64,000 bases of DNA, from positions 1 to 64,000 of the forward strand of contig NZ_JACHLI010000032.1 in assembly GCF_014204515.1 (NCBI RefSeq), read 5' to 3'. This DNA is from Pseudomonas nitroreducens. GTDB lineage: Bacteria; Pseudomonadota; Gammaproteobacteria; Pseudomonadales; Pseudomonadaceae. Below, one piece after another: positions 7,518 through 15,576 of the stretch (within the stretch, counting starts at the first letter, position 1; every line of letters begins with the position of its first letter). The translations under genes and the position numbers were made by a program. A model generated the notes under the pieces. That model did not search any database. It was not told where the DNA came from and saw only the letters and a list, made by a program, of their open reading frames with translations.

Positions 7518-8612
7518 ATGCCCGCCGACCACGTAATGCAATTCTCAGAAGACGAGCTCGAAGCAATCAGGGCTACCCAGCTGAACTATCCGAAGCAGAT
7601 CTGTGCGCGCGTGGTAGCAGAGTGTCCGGACGTTCACCTGGCAGTTCAGGCTATCCAGGCGGCGCTCGGCAGCACAGGGAAGGCACAGCTTGGCCCGCTT
7701 AAGTGCGGGGTAGACGACCTCCTCAGTGACCCGGCTCATTACGATGCTGCGTTGGTCTGGATGTACCAGAACAGCAGCCAATTCCAAGCCAAGTATTTTC
7801 TCGACCCACTGAAGATCACTCACGGAGGATCGTTCCTTTACGCAAGGGTTGGCAGGGCGCTGTCACGTAATGCTGATGGTTCGCTAAAGGAGTCTAAGCT
7901 CCTCAAGAAGGTGCTCAAAAACAGGTATGTCTGCATGACATTCCTGGATTCGGCCCTGCACTTTAACGACACAGAAGCCCTTGAAGTCCTCATGAAGCTT
8001 GAGGCGGTGACGAAACACTTCAAGCGCAGCGACCTGGTCGAGCGGGCTCAGAATGCCAAGGCGCCAATTGAGATGAAGGAGTACCTGTCCGAGGGTAGTC
8101 GCACGGGTTCCAATGCGCTTGCGGCACTTGCCTTGGGGCTGAGAAACGACAGGGTTCTCACAATCCCAGCAGAAATGATCACCGATGCGGTGATCGAGCA
8201 TGCTTACCTGATCCCCGGCATGTTTCAGTCAGAGGCATGCGCTCATGAAATCATTGGGGGCAAAATTACTGCCCTCTTTGGCGAACTGCGCAAGAAAGGC
8301 GCTGACCTTTACCCAGTACTGGCGGTCGAGCGTGATGGGCCCTATGCCTGGGTGGATGCGGTGAACCGCATCCCAAACCCTGAAGAGGAATTCGCTGAGA
8401 TCTGCGAATTTGCCCTCCGGTGCTCTCCGAACCAGAAGGCGATGGCAATTGGGCTTCTGGCTGGGATTGAGCCGGTGCGCCTGGCTGCCCATCCAGAGGG
8501 GCAAAAGCTCTTGAAGACTAGGTTCAGTGCCCTAGGCGATCCTGCAGATCTGGCGGAGATCAAGTCCGACAAGTTCGCTACCAAGGCCGCCATCGGTGTC
8601 TTCGAGCTGTAG
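7518..8612 (+). CDS. Large helical hypothetical protein, 364 aa
   Basis: Function not recognised. An almost wholly helical, Ala/Leu/Lys-rich protein with motifs such as YVCMTFLDSALHFND and ALALGLRNDR, resembling other large unknown proteins in this window in size and composition. It ends AAIGVFEL, matching FDL and FEI at the ends of the 394- and 385-residue proteins. I take ATG 7518 in place of the GTG four codons earlier; neither has a clear ribosome site, and ATG 7536 is also possible. The gene is convergent with the next one, with only 6 bases between the stops. Confidence 0.75.
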   Translation: MPADHVMQFSEDELEAIRATQLNYPKQICARVVAECPDVHLAVQAIQAALGSTGKAQLGPLKCGVDDLLSDPAHYDAALVWMYQNSSQFQAKYFLDPLKITHGGSFLYARVGRALSRNADGSLKESKLLKKVLKNRYVCMTFLDSALHFNDTEALEVLMKLEAVTKHFKRSDLVERAQNAKAPIEMKEYLSEGSRTGSNALAALALGLRNDRVLTIPAEMITDAVIEHAYLIPGMFQSEACAHEIIGGKITALFGELRKKGADLYPVLAVERDGPYAWVDAVNRIPNPEEEFAEICEFALRCSPNQKAMAIGLLAGIEPVRLAAHPEGQKLLKTRFSALGDPADLAEIKSDKFATKAAIGVFEL

Positions 8613-8618
8613 CCGTAC

Positions 8619-9275
8619 TTAGGCAGCCACTTTCAGACCCACTTTAAGCTTGGCAAGCTCATTGCGCAGATGGCCGGCGGGCAGGTGCTCCAGGACGAAC
8701 ATCAGGAACCCGAGCTGGGCATGGAGCTTGTACTTCGCATGCCTCCGGCCATCGGCCGCCTTCCGGAGACCCTTCTGAGCGATTTCGGCGCTCACCCTGC
8801 CTGGCAGCGCCTGTAGGATCGTTTTCGCACCTATCGACGCACAGAAGCGCTGGGCGAGGCCCTCGTCGCCAATATCCCAAGCGCTGACCAGGCACGCGGC
8901 GATGTCATCCTCGTCCAGGTCGTTCCGCAGGCATGCACCGGCAAGTGCTTCCCGAGAGAAGTGCTGGGTGTTGCCCAGGGCCGTCGAAAGCCGCGCCAGC
9001 GCTGAAGCGGCATCCTGGCCAACCTTGCGTAATGTCGGCGCCGGCAAGATGGCCAAGGCCTCGGTGATGTGCCGCTCGAGGTTGTTGTGGAGCATGACCA
9101 GCTTGGTCGCCGTGCGTGTCCTGGTGGACACCAACTGTCGCCGGGGGCCTAGAGCCGCTTGGAGGCTCGACAGGGTGGCATAGGCCTCGTTGACGGACGG
9201 CACTGAGCCCTGGGCCCAGGCGCGCAGCATTTCGTTAGTCTGGGGCGAGTAGGGCGCCATGTTTATACGTACCAT
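8619..9275 (-). CDS. Hypothetical protein, 218 aa
   Basis: Function not recognised. A basic, helical protein (many Arg and Ala; RRQLVSTRTRTATKLVMLH near residue 45) with no cysteine cluster or membrane span. The ATG at 9275 overlaps the end of the upstream gene by 13 bases, so translation is probably coupled; ATG at 9260 is the alternative. Its C terminus (KVGLKVAA) does not follow the hydrophobic-x-hydrophobic pattern of its neighbours. It ends a minus-strand run beginning at 11189. Confidence 0.7.
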   Translation of the reverse strand: MVRINMAPYSPQTNEMLRAWAQGSVPSVNEAYATLSSLQAALGPRRQLVSTRTRTATKLVMLHNNLERHITEALAILPAPTLRKVGQDAASALARLSTALGNTQHFSREALAGACLRNDLDEDDIAACLVSAWDIGDEGLAQRFCASIGAKTILQALPGRVSAEIAQKGLRKAADGRRHAKYKLHAQLGFLMFVLEHLPAGHLRNELAKLKVGLKVAA

Positions 9276-10156
9276 GTTTCTGGTTCGTCAACGAACTCAA
9301 GCACCGTATGGATCATTCGCTGGTCAGGATGTCGGTTGATCAACGTACCTTGCCTGATGACGTTGTCGAGCAACTCTACCACCTGCGTCCTGCGAAAATC
9401 CCTTACCCCTTCAACGCCCCGCACGAAGATCTTCTTCATGGTTTCTCTGAGCTCTGCCGGCCCGCCATAGAAGTAGGCGGCAAGCAAAGACAGTGGTGTT
9501 CCTTGGGTCAGCGACCTGATGTCTTCGAGTACGAACTCGCGCACCACTCTGTCTGCCATCTGTGCATACGTAGGTACGAACCGGTTCCTTCGGAGGAATT
9601 CCCGGTAATCGTCCATCTGAAGGATTCGACCCAGCAACTTGTGCGAGGCCTGCGTAAGTATTTCCTTGATCTGAGCTTTGAGCTTGGCGCTGGACGTCGC
9701 ATACGCAGCAATTAGGAGGAATGACTCCTCTTCGTACATCTGGTCAGGGGATAGCTCGAAGGGATAGCTATCGAGCTCGCTACGCTCAATTTCGAGATCA
9801 CCCCCTGGGCCAAAGAAGTGCAGGATGTCCTTGTGCCCAACTGACTTGTTCTGTGCGGCGGCGATGAGGAGCAGCATGCGGTTTACTGCATTGGGCTTCA
9901 TAGCAGCAGCAAGCTCAAGCGTTCGCACGGAAGCCATAGGATTCAGCAAACTCTTGAACGCCCAGGATGAGGCAAGAGCGTAGGGGCGCTCAATCATGAA
10001 GGACAGGGTGCCGGCGATACCTCTGCGTTGGTTGCAGACAAGGGTATTGGCAACCTCAAGGGCTTTTTCCTTCGGCCAGCTACCTTGGTCGTCGGTGTCC
10101 CTGACTAGAAGCCCGAGGCGTATCTCCAGCTCGTAGATCTCTTTGCTCTGCATCAT
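9263..10156 (-). CDS. Hypothetical protein, 297 aa
   Basis: Function not recognised. A helical protein with an acidic loop (PDQMYEEES, about residue 135-145) and several Arg/Glu-rich helices. It ends DEPETWYV. The ATG at 10156 is placed 7 bases after AGGA; a GTG two codons earlier is less well placed. It is probably cytoplasmic. The next gene starts inside its last codons, which indicates a two-gene unit with the 218-residue protein. Confidence 0.75.
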   Translation of the reverse strand: MMQSKEIYELEIRLGLLVRDTDDQGSWPKEKALEVANTLVCNQRRGIAGTLSFMIERPYALASSWAFKSLLNPMASVRTLELAAAMKPNAVNRMLLLIAAAQNKSVGHKDILHFFGPGGDLEIERSELDSYPFELSPDQMYEEESFLLIAAYATSSAKLKAQIKEILTQASHKLLGRILQMDDYREFLRRNRFVPTYAQMADRVVREFVLEDIRSLTQGTPLSLLAAYFYGGPAELRETMKKIFVRGVEGVRDFRRTQVVELLDNVIRQGTLINRHPDQRMIHTVLEFVDEPETWYV

Positions 10157-10223
10157 GACCACATCCTGGATTGAAATGATGCGTCTTTTTAATGGAAATT
10201 GCAGGGAAAGGGAAGTGAGGAGG

Positions 10224-10247
10224 CGGGCCGCAGACTCCTGCAGCCCG
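10224..10247. terminator. Hairpin after the gene at 10257-11189
   Basis: CGGGC-c-GCAG-actc-CTGC-a-GCCCG can form a nested hairpin just past the stop of the minus-strand gene. No T tract follows, so it is either a weak terminator or a transcript-stabilising stem. Confidence 0.35.
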
Positions 10248-10256
10248 AATGGGTGA

Positions 10257-11189
10257 TCAGATGGCCAGCGCTGCCTCTCTGACTACCGGCTTTGGTATGT
10301 TGTAGGTCGGGCAGTGTTGCTTGGCCAGGCGCACGAACACCTCTGCGGCACGCTTAGCGTCCTTCTGCTGCTCGCCAGCCACGACCATGCTGGCCTGCAT
10401 GTGCTTGCTTATGTTCTCGACCTTGTCCTCGAAGTATGAGGACTTGGCCAGCAGCGGCTGGCTCACCACGGCTTGGATGGCGTTGAGGAATGCCAGCTTG
10501 TCACCAGCACGGTAGAGCGTGGACATCAACTGGCCAAGGTCGGCTTCCTGGTAGAGACCATGCTTAGCCGCAAAGGCAGCGATGACTGGCTCCTGCAGGT
10601 GTGCACGGCTTAAGCTCTGGGTGTAAGTCTTCGCGCCCTCCTGGAAGCTTTCGTGGCGCAGCATGAAGGCTGCGTCCTTGGGCTGAAGGTTGTGGATGTT
10701 GAGGCCCAGGGCGAAACCAACCTGCGGGTCGTTGCGGAAGATGCCGTGCACCAGCGGAGCGTACCCATCCCCACGCAGAACGCGGCTGTCATTGGCAATG
10801 TCGACCGGTGTGTGGCCAGCAGGGGCATCGTTAAACAGCGCAGGGTCGACCGCGAGCGGGCCGCCAGGCGCGAAGACCTCGGCATAGCGATCCGGCGGCA
10901 CCCAGGAGGGAAGGGCGACCATCAACTGGTGCAAGGCCTTGCTATCGGGGTTGAGGCTGGCACATAGGGATATCACTCGTTCGGCCATTTGCCGGCGAAT
11001 GGCCTTGGGCACCGCCTCAGGTCGGTTCAAGGCCCCAGCGATCACCATGGCGACTGAGTTACCGACCGGGTTCACCTTGCGACTGGCCAGCATTTCTCGC
11101 GCGCAGCTAATCACGGCCGGCGAGCTGTACTTGTTGGTCTGCAGCAACATCAGCAGGTGTTCATGACCAGGACGGGACAATAGGTTCAT
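10257..11189 (-). CDS. Hypothetical helical protein, 310 aa
   Basis: Function not recognised. ATG at 11189 with AGGAGA 6 bases upstream. The chain is helical, with a Pro-rich middle (LPSWVPPDRYAEVFAPGGPLA, shown in the region about residues 110-130) and DTPVDIAN-like ankyrin-flavoured wording: residues about 143-165 include AGHTPVDIAND and GDGYAPLVHGIF, which could be one degenerate ankyrin-type repeat. It ends REAALAI. It shows no secretion signal. It is the first gene of a minus-strand group of unknown proteins. Confidence 0.75.
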   Translation of the reverse strand: MNLLSRPGHEHLLMLLQTNKYSSPAVISCAREMLASRKVNPVGNSVAMVIAGALNRPEAVPKAIRRQMAERVISLCASLNPDSKALHQLMVALPSWVPPDRYAEVFAPGGPLAVDPALFNDAPAGHTPVDIANDSRVLRGDGYAPLVHGIFRNDPQVGFALGLNIHNLQPKDAAFMLRHESFQEGAKTYTQSLSRAHLQEPVIAAFAAKHGLYQEADLGQLMSTLYRAGDKLAFLNAIQAVVSQPLLAKSSYFEDKVENISKHMQASMVVAGEQQKDAKRAAEVFVRLAKQHCPTYNIPKPVVREAALAI

Positions 11190-11302
11190 GGCGATCTCCT
11201 CTATAACCAGCTTACGTTCCGCGCACCCAGTGATTCCAGCGCAGTGACAAGGGCCCGCAATTATGAGCTAATTGCACATTCGTCGATACCTGGACACTAC
11301 TG

Positions 11303-11656
11303 ATGAGCAGCGTCATGCGAATGGGCTATGGCTTTCCGGCCAGTCAGCTCAGCACCGTTGAGTTTCGTGCCCTCTGGAACAAGCGCGTGGAAGGCCCTGG
11401 CGGCATGAAGCCGGATCTGATCAGCTGTCATGGACAGAGCTTCCGCCAAGAGGACACCGTTGTGATCCTTAAGTCCTTGGGCCAGGCCCCGAATAATGGC
11501 CAGTACATGACCGGCGCCGCGATCACCAACATGCTCCTGGAGCATGGCCAGACATCCGTAGAGCTGCGCGAGGCCATGGATGCGACTCTGGTGTTGAATG
11601 GCCTTTCCCACATGCGGGGCCGCTGCAACCAGATGCTCTATCTCGCCGATCACTGA
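11303..11656 (+). CDS. Hypothetical protein, 117 aa
   Basis: Function not recognised. A single plus-strand gene divergent from the 310-residue gene and closed by a strong terminator. The protein is basic with several Met and Gly residues (SSVMRMGYGFPASQLST, then GPGGMKPDLISCHGQSF). A mirror reading frame on the minus strand is open over the same stretch, but the plus frame has the terminator in the right place. No good ribosome site is seen before ATG 11303. Confidence 0.6.
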   Translation: MSSVMRMGYGFPASQLSTVEFRALWNKRVEGPGGMKPDLISCHGQSFRQEDTVVILKSLGQAPNNGQYMTGAAITNMLLEHGQTSVELREAMDATLVLNGLSHMRGRCNQMLYLADH

Positions 11657-11679
11657 GCAGGGCTAGCTGGTAGGCATGA

Positions 11680-11704
11680 AAAAGCCCCGCAGTGCGGGGC
11701 TTTT
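11680..11704. terminator. Bidirectional rho-independent terminator
   Basis: GCCCCGCAGTGCGGGGC flanked by AAAAA and TTTT lies between convergent genes ending at 11656 (plus) and 11719 (minus), and can serve both. Confidence 0.9.
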
Positions 11705-11718
11705 CGTTACCTGCTCGA

Positions 11719-12642
11719 TCAGAGCCCTGGGCCAGAGTCGCTGATGTCCTTCTCGAGGGACTTAAGCTTGGCGTCACCCTTCTTGATGAAGGCTTTGCTG
11801 ATGGCCACGGCCTTGGCTTCAGGGAAGCCTTTCTGCTCGAGGAATGTCTGCAGTACGAGACCGGTGGAGCTGAGCGCCGAAGGCTTGTGCATTCTTGGAT
11901 CGCTGAGCAGGGTTTCCTCGACCAGTTTCACCAGGCTCTTGTCCTGCGACTTGTGGGCCTCGCTCAGCATGTACGCCGAGTCTGAGTCCCTGTACCAGCG
12001 ATTTTCGGCGGCGAATCTGAGCGTCGGCACCTGGCCGAGTTGGGAGCGTGATAGATGGCCACGGCTGTGCGTGAGTAGCTCCTTTTGAACCCAAGGCACT
12101 TCGATGATTTTCGCCAGGACAACAGGGTTTGTGTACTTCAGGCGGGCTGAAACCTGTTCGGCGACAGACGAGTGGCCATCGAGGTATTCGAGCAGTGATT
12201 TAACATTCTCGGCTGAGTCGTTGTACTCGTTCAGGGCGAAAGGCAGCTGAAGAGACTGTGTCCTGGAAGAAATGTCCTCGTAGCCGACAGCATCCAGTTC
12301 AAATGCACCGCCGGGGCCGAAGGAAGCCTTGAAGGTCTCCTCGGTCAGGCAGGGGATCAGGTTGTAGGCCAGGCTGACCCTTGTCATCTGGCTTTTCATC
12401 AAGTCTTGGGCATCGAACGCCAGAAGATGTTTGATGAGGCGTTCGCCGATGCGTAGGCGATCCTCACGAGACTCGAACTTAGAGCCTTGCAGGGCCGTGA
12501 TCATGAACGGCCCAATCCCTAGATCAAGGCTTACGGCCTTCTCCATCTGCCTCGCGATGTCCTGATCCGAACTTTCCTTGTGGCGAAGAGCTGCTAGCAG
12601 TGAGCTTTGGAGTTCATAAGTGCTGATGGTCTTGGTCGACAT
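11719..12642 (-). CDS. Hypothetical helical protein, 307 aa
   Basis: Function not recognised. A helical protein with charged and Leu-rich segments, moderately acidic, no cysteine cluster, signal peptide or membrane span. The tail (KSLEKDISDSGPGL) is flexible. The ATG at 12642 is preceded only by a weak GAG-type ribosome site. It lies downstream of two tiny membrane-protein genes on the same strand; whether they share a transcript is not clear. Confidence 0.75.
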   Translation of the reverse strand: MSTKTISTYELQSSLLAALRHKESSDQDIARQMEKAVSLDLGIGPFMITALQGSKFESREDRLRIGERLIKHLLAFDAQDLMKSQMTRVSLAYNLIPCLTEETFKASFGPGGAFELDAVGYEDISSRTQSLQLPFALNEYNDSAENVKSLLEYLDGHSSVAEQVSARLKYTNPVVLAKIIEVPWVQKELLTHSRGHLSRSQLGQVPTLRFAAENRWYRDSDSAYMLSEAHKSQDKSLVKLVEETLLSDPRMHKPSALSSTGLVLQTFLEQKGFPEAKAVAISKAFIKKGDAKLKSLEKDISDSGPGL

Positions 12643-12712
12643 GGAATGTGCTCGTTGGATTGATGGCTCGCTGGCCCATATCTACAAGATACAGATGGAG
12701 AGTTCATCGGGC

Positions 12713-12880
12713 CTAGCGGTCTTCGGGCCCGACGCACTTTACCTTGATGTTGAAGGTCGTCATCTGCGTGATTGCGTTACGTACTCGTGTGCAGTCTTCT
12801 TTTCGCTCGTAGGGAATGATCTGCACATTAGGGATGCTGTTCATGCTGGTCAGTGCCGTAACAATGACGAGTGTCCACAT
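12713..12880 (-). CDS. Small membrane-anchored protein, 55 aa, tandem paralogue
   Basis: One of two neighbouring paralogues of 55 and 57 residues. Both begin Met-Trp followed by a short hydrophobic stretch (here LVIVTALTSM), then a conserved core of VQ-x-IP, a charged/Asp-Cys pair (KEDC), and end with Cys-Val-Gly-Pro plus Glu or Asp. The two conserved cysteines could form a disulphide if the C-terminal part is periplasmic. Start ATG at 12880; a frame extension upstream to 12922 is less likely because the paralogue lines up at this Met. Function is unknown. Confidence 0.6.
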   Translation of the reverse strand: MWTLVIVTALTSMNSIPNVQIIPYERKEDCTRVRNAITQMTTFNIKVKCVGPEDR

Positions 12881-12923
12881 AGGAGTTTCCAGTGTATTGG
12901 TTTGCGATGAAGCGTGTACCACG

Positions 12924-13097
12924 CTACTTGGTGTCGGGCCCGACGCACTGAGGCGCGACCTTGTTGTTCGTCCTGATGTTGATGACGTCCATCGCTCTGA
13001 GGCAGTCGGCCTCGCTCGTAAATGGGATTGCCTGTACGAGAGGAATCTCCTGGCGCCGGAAATCCGTGAAGTAAGTGATCATGATCAGCAGCCACAT
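12924..13097 (-). CDS. Small membrane-anchored protein, 57 aa, tandem paralogue
   Basis: Paralogue of the 55-residue protein immediately downstream. ATG at 13097 has AAGGAG about 8 bases upstream. The N terminus MWLLIMITYF is hydrophobic, followed by VQAIPFTSEADC and a C-terminal CVGPDTK; the core shared with its neighbour is VQ-x-IP, D-C and CVGP. It lies just downstream of the terminator that follows the SPFH gene, so it probably has its own promoter in the short gap or depends on read-through. Confidence 0.65.
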   Translation of the reverse strand: MWLLIMITYFTDFRRQEIPLVQAIPFTSEADCLRAMDVINIRTNNKVAPQCVGPDTK

Positions 13098-13124
13098 GGC
13101 GATGCTCCTTTGTCCAGAAATGAA

Positions 13125-13148
13125 GAAGCCCCACGGATGTGGGGCTTC
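13125..13148 (-). terminator. Terminator after the SPFH gene
   Basis: GAAGCCCCAC and GTGGGGCTTC form a 10-bp stem with a 4-base loop, followed on the minus strand by TTCATTT. It lies just past the SPFH stop codon. Confidence 0.8.
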
Positions 13149-13162
13149 TCCGGCAGAACGTC

Positions 13163-14023
13163 TTACTTGTTGACGTTCAGGAAGGGCACGGAGCTGCCAG
13201 GCACCATCTGCTTCGGCAGTTCGCCGTTCCAGCGCTCAGCCTTGGTCAGCTCGATCAGGTTCTGGTTGGAAGCCAGAGCCTCGGCCTTGGCGCGGATAGC
13301 GTCGGCATCAGCCTGGCCGCGCAGACGGGTCGCTTCTGCATCAGCCTTTGCCTGGGCAACTTTAGCGTCCGCATCGGCTTGAGCCTGGGTAACTTTGATC
13401 TGTGCTTGCACCTGTTCGGTGGCCAGATTTTGCTGGCGCGTCTGGATCGCTACTTCTGCAAGCATGCGATTCTCAACACTTTTTTCGTACACATCAGAGA
13501 AATCAAGCCCCTCGACCTGAACGCTGTCGATCACGATTGGGCCGATGGTTGCTTCTTTGATGGCGGCGCCGACGTCGACGGTCAGCTGGCCACGATTCTG
13601 CACTGCTTGAATGGCCGTGTAGCGTCCGAAGACGGCTTCGACCTGGGTCGGAACCTGTCGGCTCAGCAGGCGAGCAACCAGGGAGTCGACGTTGCCGTAG
13701 TTCCGGTAGACCTCGGCCACCATGCCCGGCTCTACGTGCCAGGAGACCGAAACTACCAGGCCTGCGGTCTGCTGATCCTTACTGTAGGCTTGCAAGCCTT
13801 CGTAGCGGGTGGTGTTGCGTTGGGTGCTGATCTCGACCACGGATTGGAAGAACGGCCACTTCAGGTGCAGGCCGGGCTCGGCAATAGTGTCGTACTTGCC
13901 GTTGGTGAGGACGACGCCTCGTTCTTTTTCGTCGATGGTGTATGCCGAGCCGATCAGGGCACAGGCTACGACGAAGGCCAGAAGGCCGCCACAGATCTTA
14001 CCTACGGGGATTTCGCTGCTCAT
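13163..14023 (-). CDS. SPFH/prohibitin-domain membrane protein
   Basis: A band-7/prohibitin-type scaffold of 286 residues. Residues about 8-28 form a single membrane anchor (ICGGLLAFVVACALIGSAYTI), followed by the typical entry ERGVVLTNGKYDTIAEPGLH and the SPFH beta domain to about residue 180. Residues 190-255 are an Ala/Gln/Glu-rich coiled coil (AQADADAKVAQAKADAEATR) that mediates oligomer formation. SPFH proteins form large ring assemblies that organise membrane proteins and proteases. It lies downstream of three paralogous unknown genes and an ATP-grasp gene but has its own promoter. A link with the PspA- and rhomboid-containing operon nearby is plausible. Confidence 0.9.
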   Translation of the reverse strand: MSSEIPVGKICGGLLAFVVACALIGSAYTIDEKERGVVLTNGKYDTIAEPGLHLKWPFFQSVVEISTQRNTTRYEGLQAYSKDQQTAGLVVSVSWHVEPGMVAEVYRNYGNVDSLVARLLSRQVPTQVEAVFGRYTAIQAVQNRGQLTVDVGAAIKEATIGPIVIDSVQVEGLDFSDVYEKSVENRMLAEVAIQTRQQNLATEQVQAQIKVTQAQADADAKVAQAKADAEATRLRGQADADAIRAKAEALASNQNLIELTKAERWNGELPKQMVPGSSVPFLNVNK

Positions 14024-14115
14024 GAGGATGCGATGATTCCTGGATAGGACTATCGGAGGCGCACCCTCGCGCGGACGAGAGTCATGAGGTCATGACCGCT
14101 CGTCGGTTACCCCAG

Positions 14116-14143
14116 ATTCTACAGATTGCCTGCCAATTGACAA
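14116..14143 (-). promoter_or_regulatory. Sigma70-type promoter for the SPFH gene
   Basis: Minus strand: TTGTCA (14143-14138), 16-base spacer, TAGAAT (14121-14116). Both boxes match the consensus at five of six positions, and it lies in the 164-base gap upstream of the SPFH start. Confidence 0.7.
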
Positions 14144-14187
14144 TATCAAGGAAATTGCGAATAGAAGGGCGTCAGGCGCCCCACGAT

Positions 14188-15576
14188 TCAGAGACCCAGC
14201 ACTTCTGCCATAGCACCGGTCATGAGGCTGTCGTCGAGGCCGGAGTTGTCGACCAGATCGAAGTCGGAAAGCCAGCGGGCTTTGACCTCCTTCTGCTTGC
14301 CGACTTTGAGGATGATGGTGCGCGACTCCGCCGGCCCCAGGTCATCGATCAGGGGCTGCAGATCCTGCGCGCTGCGTTGTCCACTCTCGTACAGCATCAG
14401 CATGGACACCAGCCGGTTTCTGGACTGCGGGAGATAGGCCGAGAGCTGCTCAGCTAGCGCCAGCATTTCCTTGTCACCCTGCAGGACGAAGGTGCTGATG
14501 GTCTGGGACAGGGTATCCATGATCCGGCCCCTCGCCGCGTCAGATACGTGCGGGAGTAGCCGGTGCGCCAGCCCACAGAGTCCGGAGAACTTGGCCGGGC
14601 CCAGGCGCGGCAGCTTGTTGCCGGTAAACACCCGGTCAGCGATTTGCTCGTGTGAGGCGTAGGGAAGGACGCGCTCCAGATCGAACTGACCCTCAGCAAG
14701 GCACTGGCCAAACTCCCCGTCGCCTTCCTGCACCCAACTTAAGCCAGACATCACCTGAGCATGGAACGCAGGGATCGCTGTTCCAGCCGGCAGGCGGCCT
14801 AGCTTCTGATCCAACAGGAGGTTTTTGGTGATCTGCTCGATGCACTGCATGCGGCTCACTGCCTGCAGTCCGTAGCCTCGATACAGGTCGGCTTTGATCA
14901 CGGAGAAGATACCAGGGTCTTGCAAGTAAAGACGTGCCTGGGCGCTGACATGGGCGTAGGACTCAAACACCCACTCCTGGTACACGTTGAGGAAGGAGGG
15001 TAGCTCCTGTTTGTCTGCAAACTTCGTCCAGCTGGTGCAGACACCATGGGCCTCCAGGAGATCCTTTACGGCGCAGGGGAACCCTTGGCCGCCGGTTCCA
15101 TAGCGCTTCCCATCGGCGATCTGCTGTGCGCGTTTCACCGTGAAGCTCTCGTACCGTGCTCGGTGCCTCGCCAGGATGGGTTGATCGAGGAATCGGAAGT
15201 GCCGCTGCAGGTAGACGATGGTTTCGACCCGGTTGGGGGCACGCGCCTTCCAGATCATGTGCTCAGCCAGGTCACGCTCCAGGAAGATGGCCAGCACGGT
15301 GAAGGCCTCATGCTCGGCCAGCGCATGCAGCGTCTGGAAGGTGGCAGCGATCTTCAGCTGGTCGGTCGGGTCGTTGCAGTCATAGGGCTGTAGATCGACC
15401 TTCCCCGTCGGCTTGCCGCTGCGGGTGTCGATTTCGTCCTTACCCAGCAACACCTGCTTTATGGCACCAATGAGGCTGCGTTTGCTGCCGGCGTGGCTGA
15501 AGTCACGACTGCCTTCGAACGGGAAGGGAAACTCCACCGGTATAGCGGTGGAGGTTGGTACGACAGGCTTGTTCAT
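14188..15576 (-). CDS. Hypothetical protein, 462 aa; third of three tandem paralogues
   Basis: One of three adjacent paralogues (462, 458, 441 residues). Shared landmarks: an N-terminal PV-x-FPF motif (here VEFPFPFEGS, about residues 13-22), YLQRHF-x-F-x-QP (about 130-141), and a later L-x-W/F-V followed by D-x-EF (here GLSWVQEGDGEF, about 270-281). The rest is helical. No known catalytic motif, signal or membrane span is visible. Its ATG overlaps the stop of the upstream paralogue (ATGA at 15576), showing strict translational coupling. It ends AEVLGL. Function unknown; the constant company of an ATP-grasp enzyme upstream suggests a substrate or scaffold role. Confidence 0.8.
   Translation of the reverse strand: MNKPVVPTSTAIPVEFPFPFEGSRDFSHAGSKRSLIGAIKQVLLGKDEIDTRSGKPTGKVDLQPYDCNDPTDQLKIAATFQTLHALAEHEAFTVLAIFLERDLAEHMIWKARAPNRVETIVYLQRHFRFLDQPILARHRARYESFTVKRAQQIADGKRYGTGGQGFPCAVKDLLEAHGVCTSWTKFADKQELPSFLNVYQEWVFESYAHVSAQARLYLQDPGIFSVIKADLYRGYGLQAVSRMQCIEQITKNLLLDQKLGRLPAGTAIPAFHAQVMSGLSWVQEGDGEFGQCLAEGQFDLERVLPYASHEQIADRVFTGNKLPRLGPAKFSGLCGLAHRLLPHVSDAARGRIMDTLSQTISTFVLQGDKEMLALAEQLSAYLPQSRNRLVSMLMLYESGQRSAQDLQPLIDDLGPAESRTIILKVGKQKEVKARWLSDFDLVDNSGLDDSLMTGAMAEVLGL

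Noticed and set aside
11297..11653. A minus-strand frame of 118 codons
   Set aside because: Mirror of the plus-strand gene at 11303, which has a terminator in the right position.
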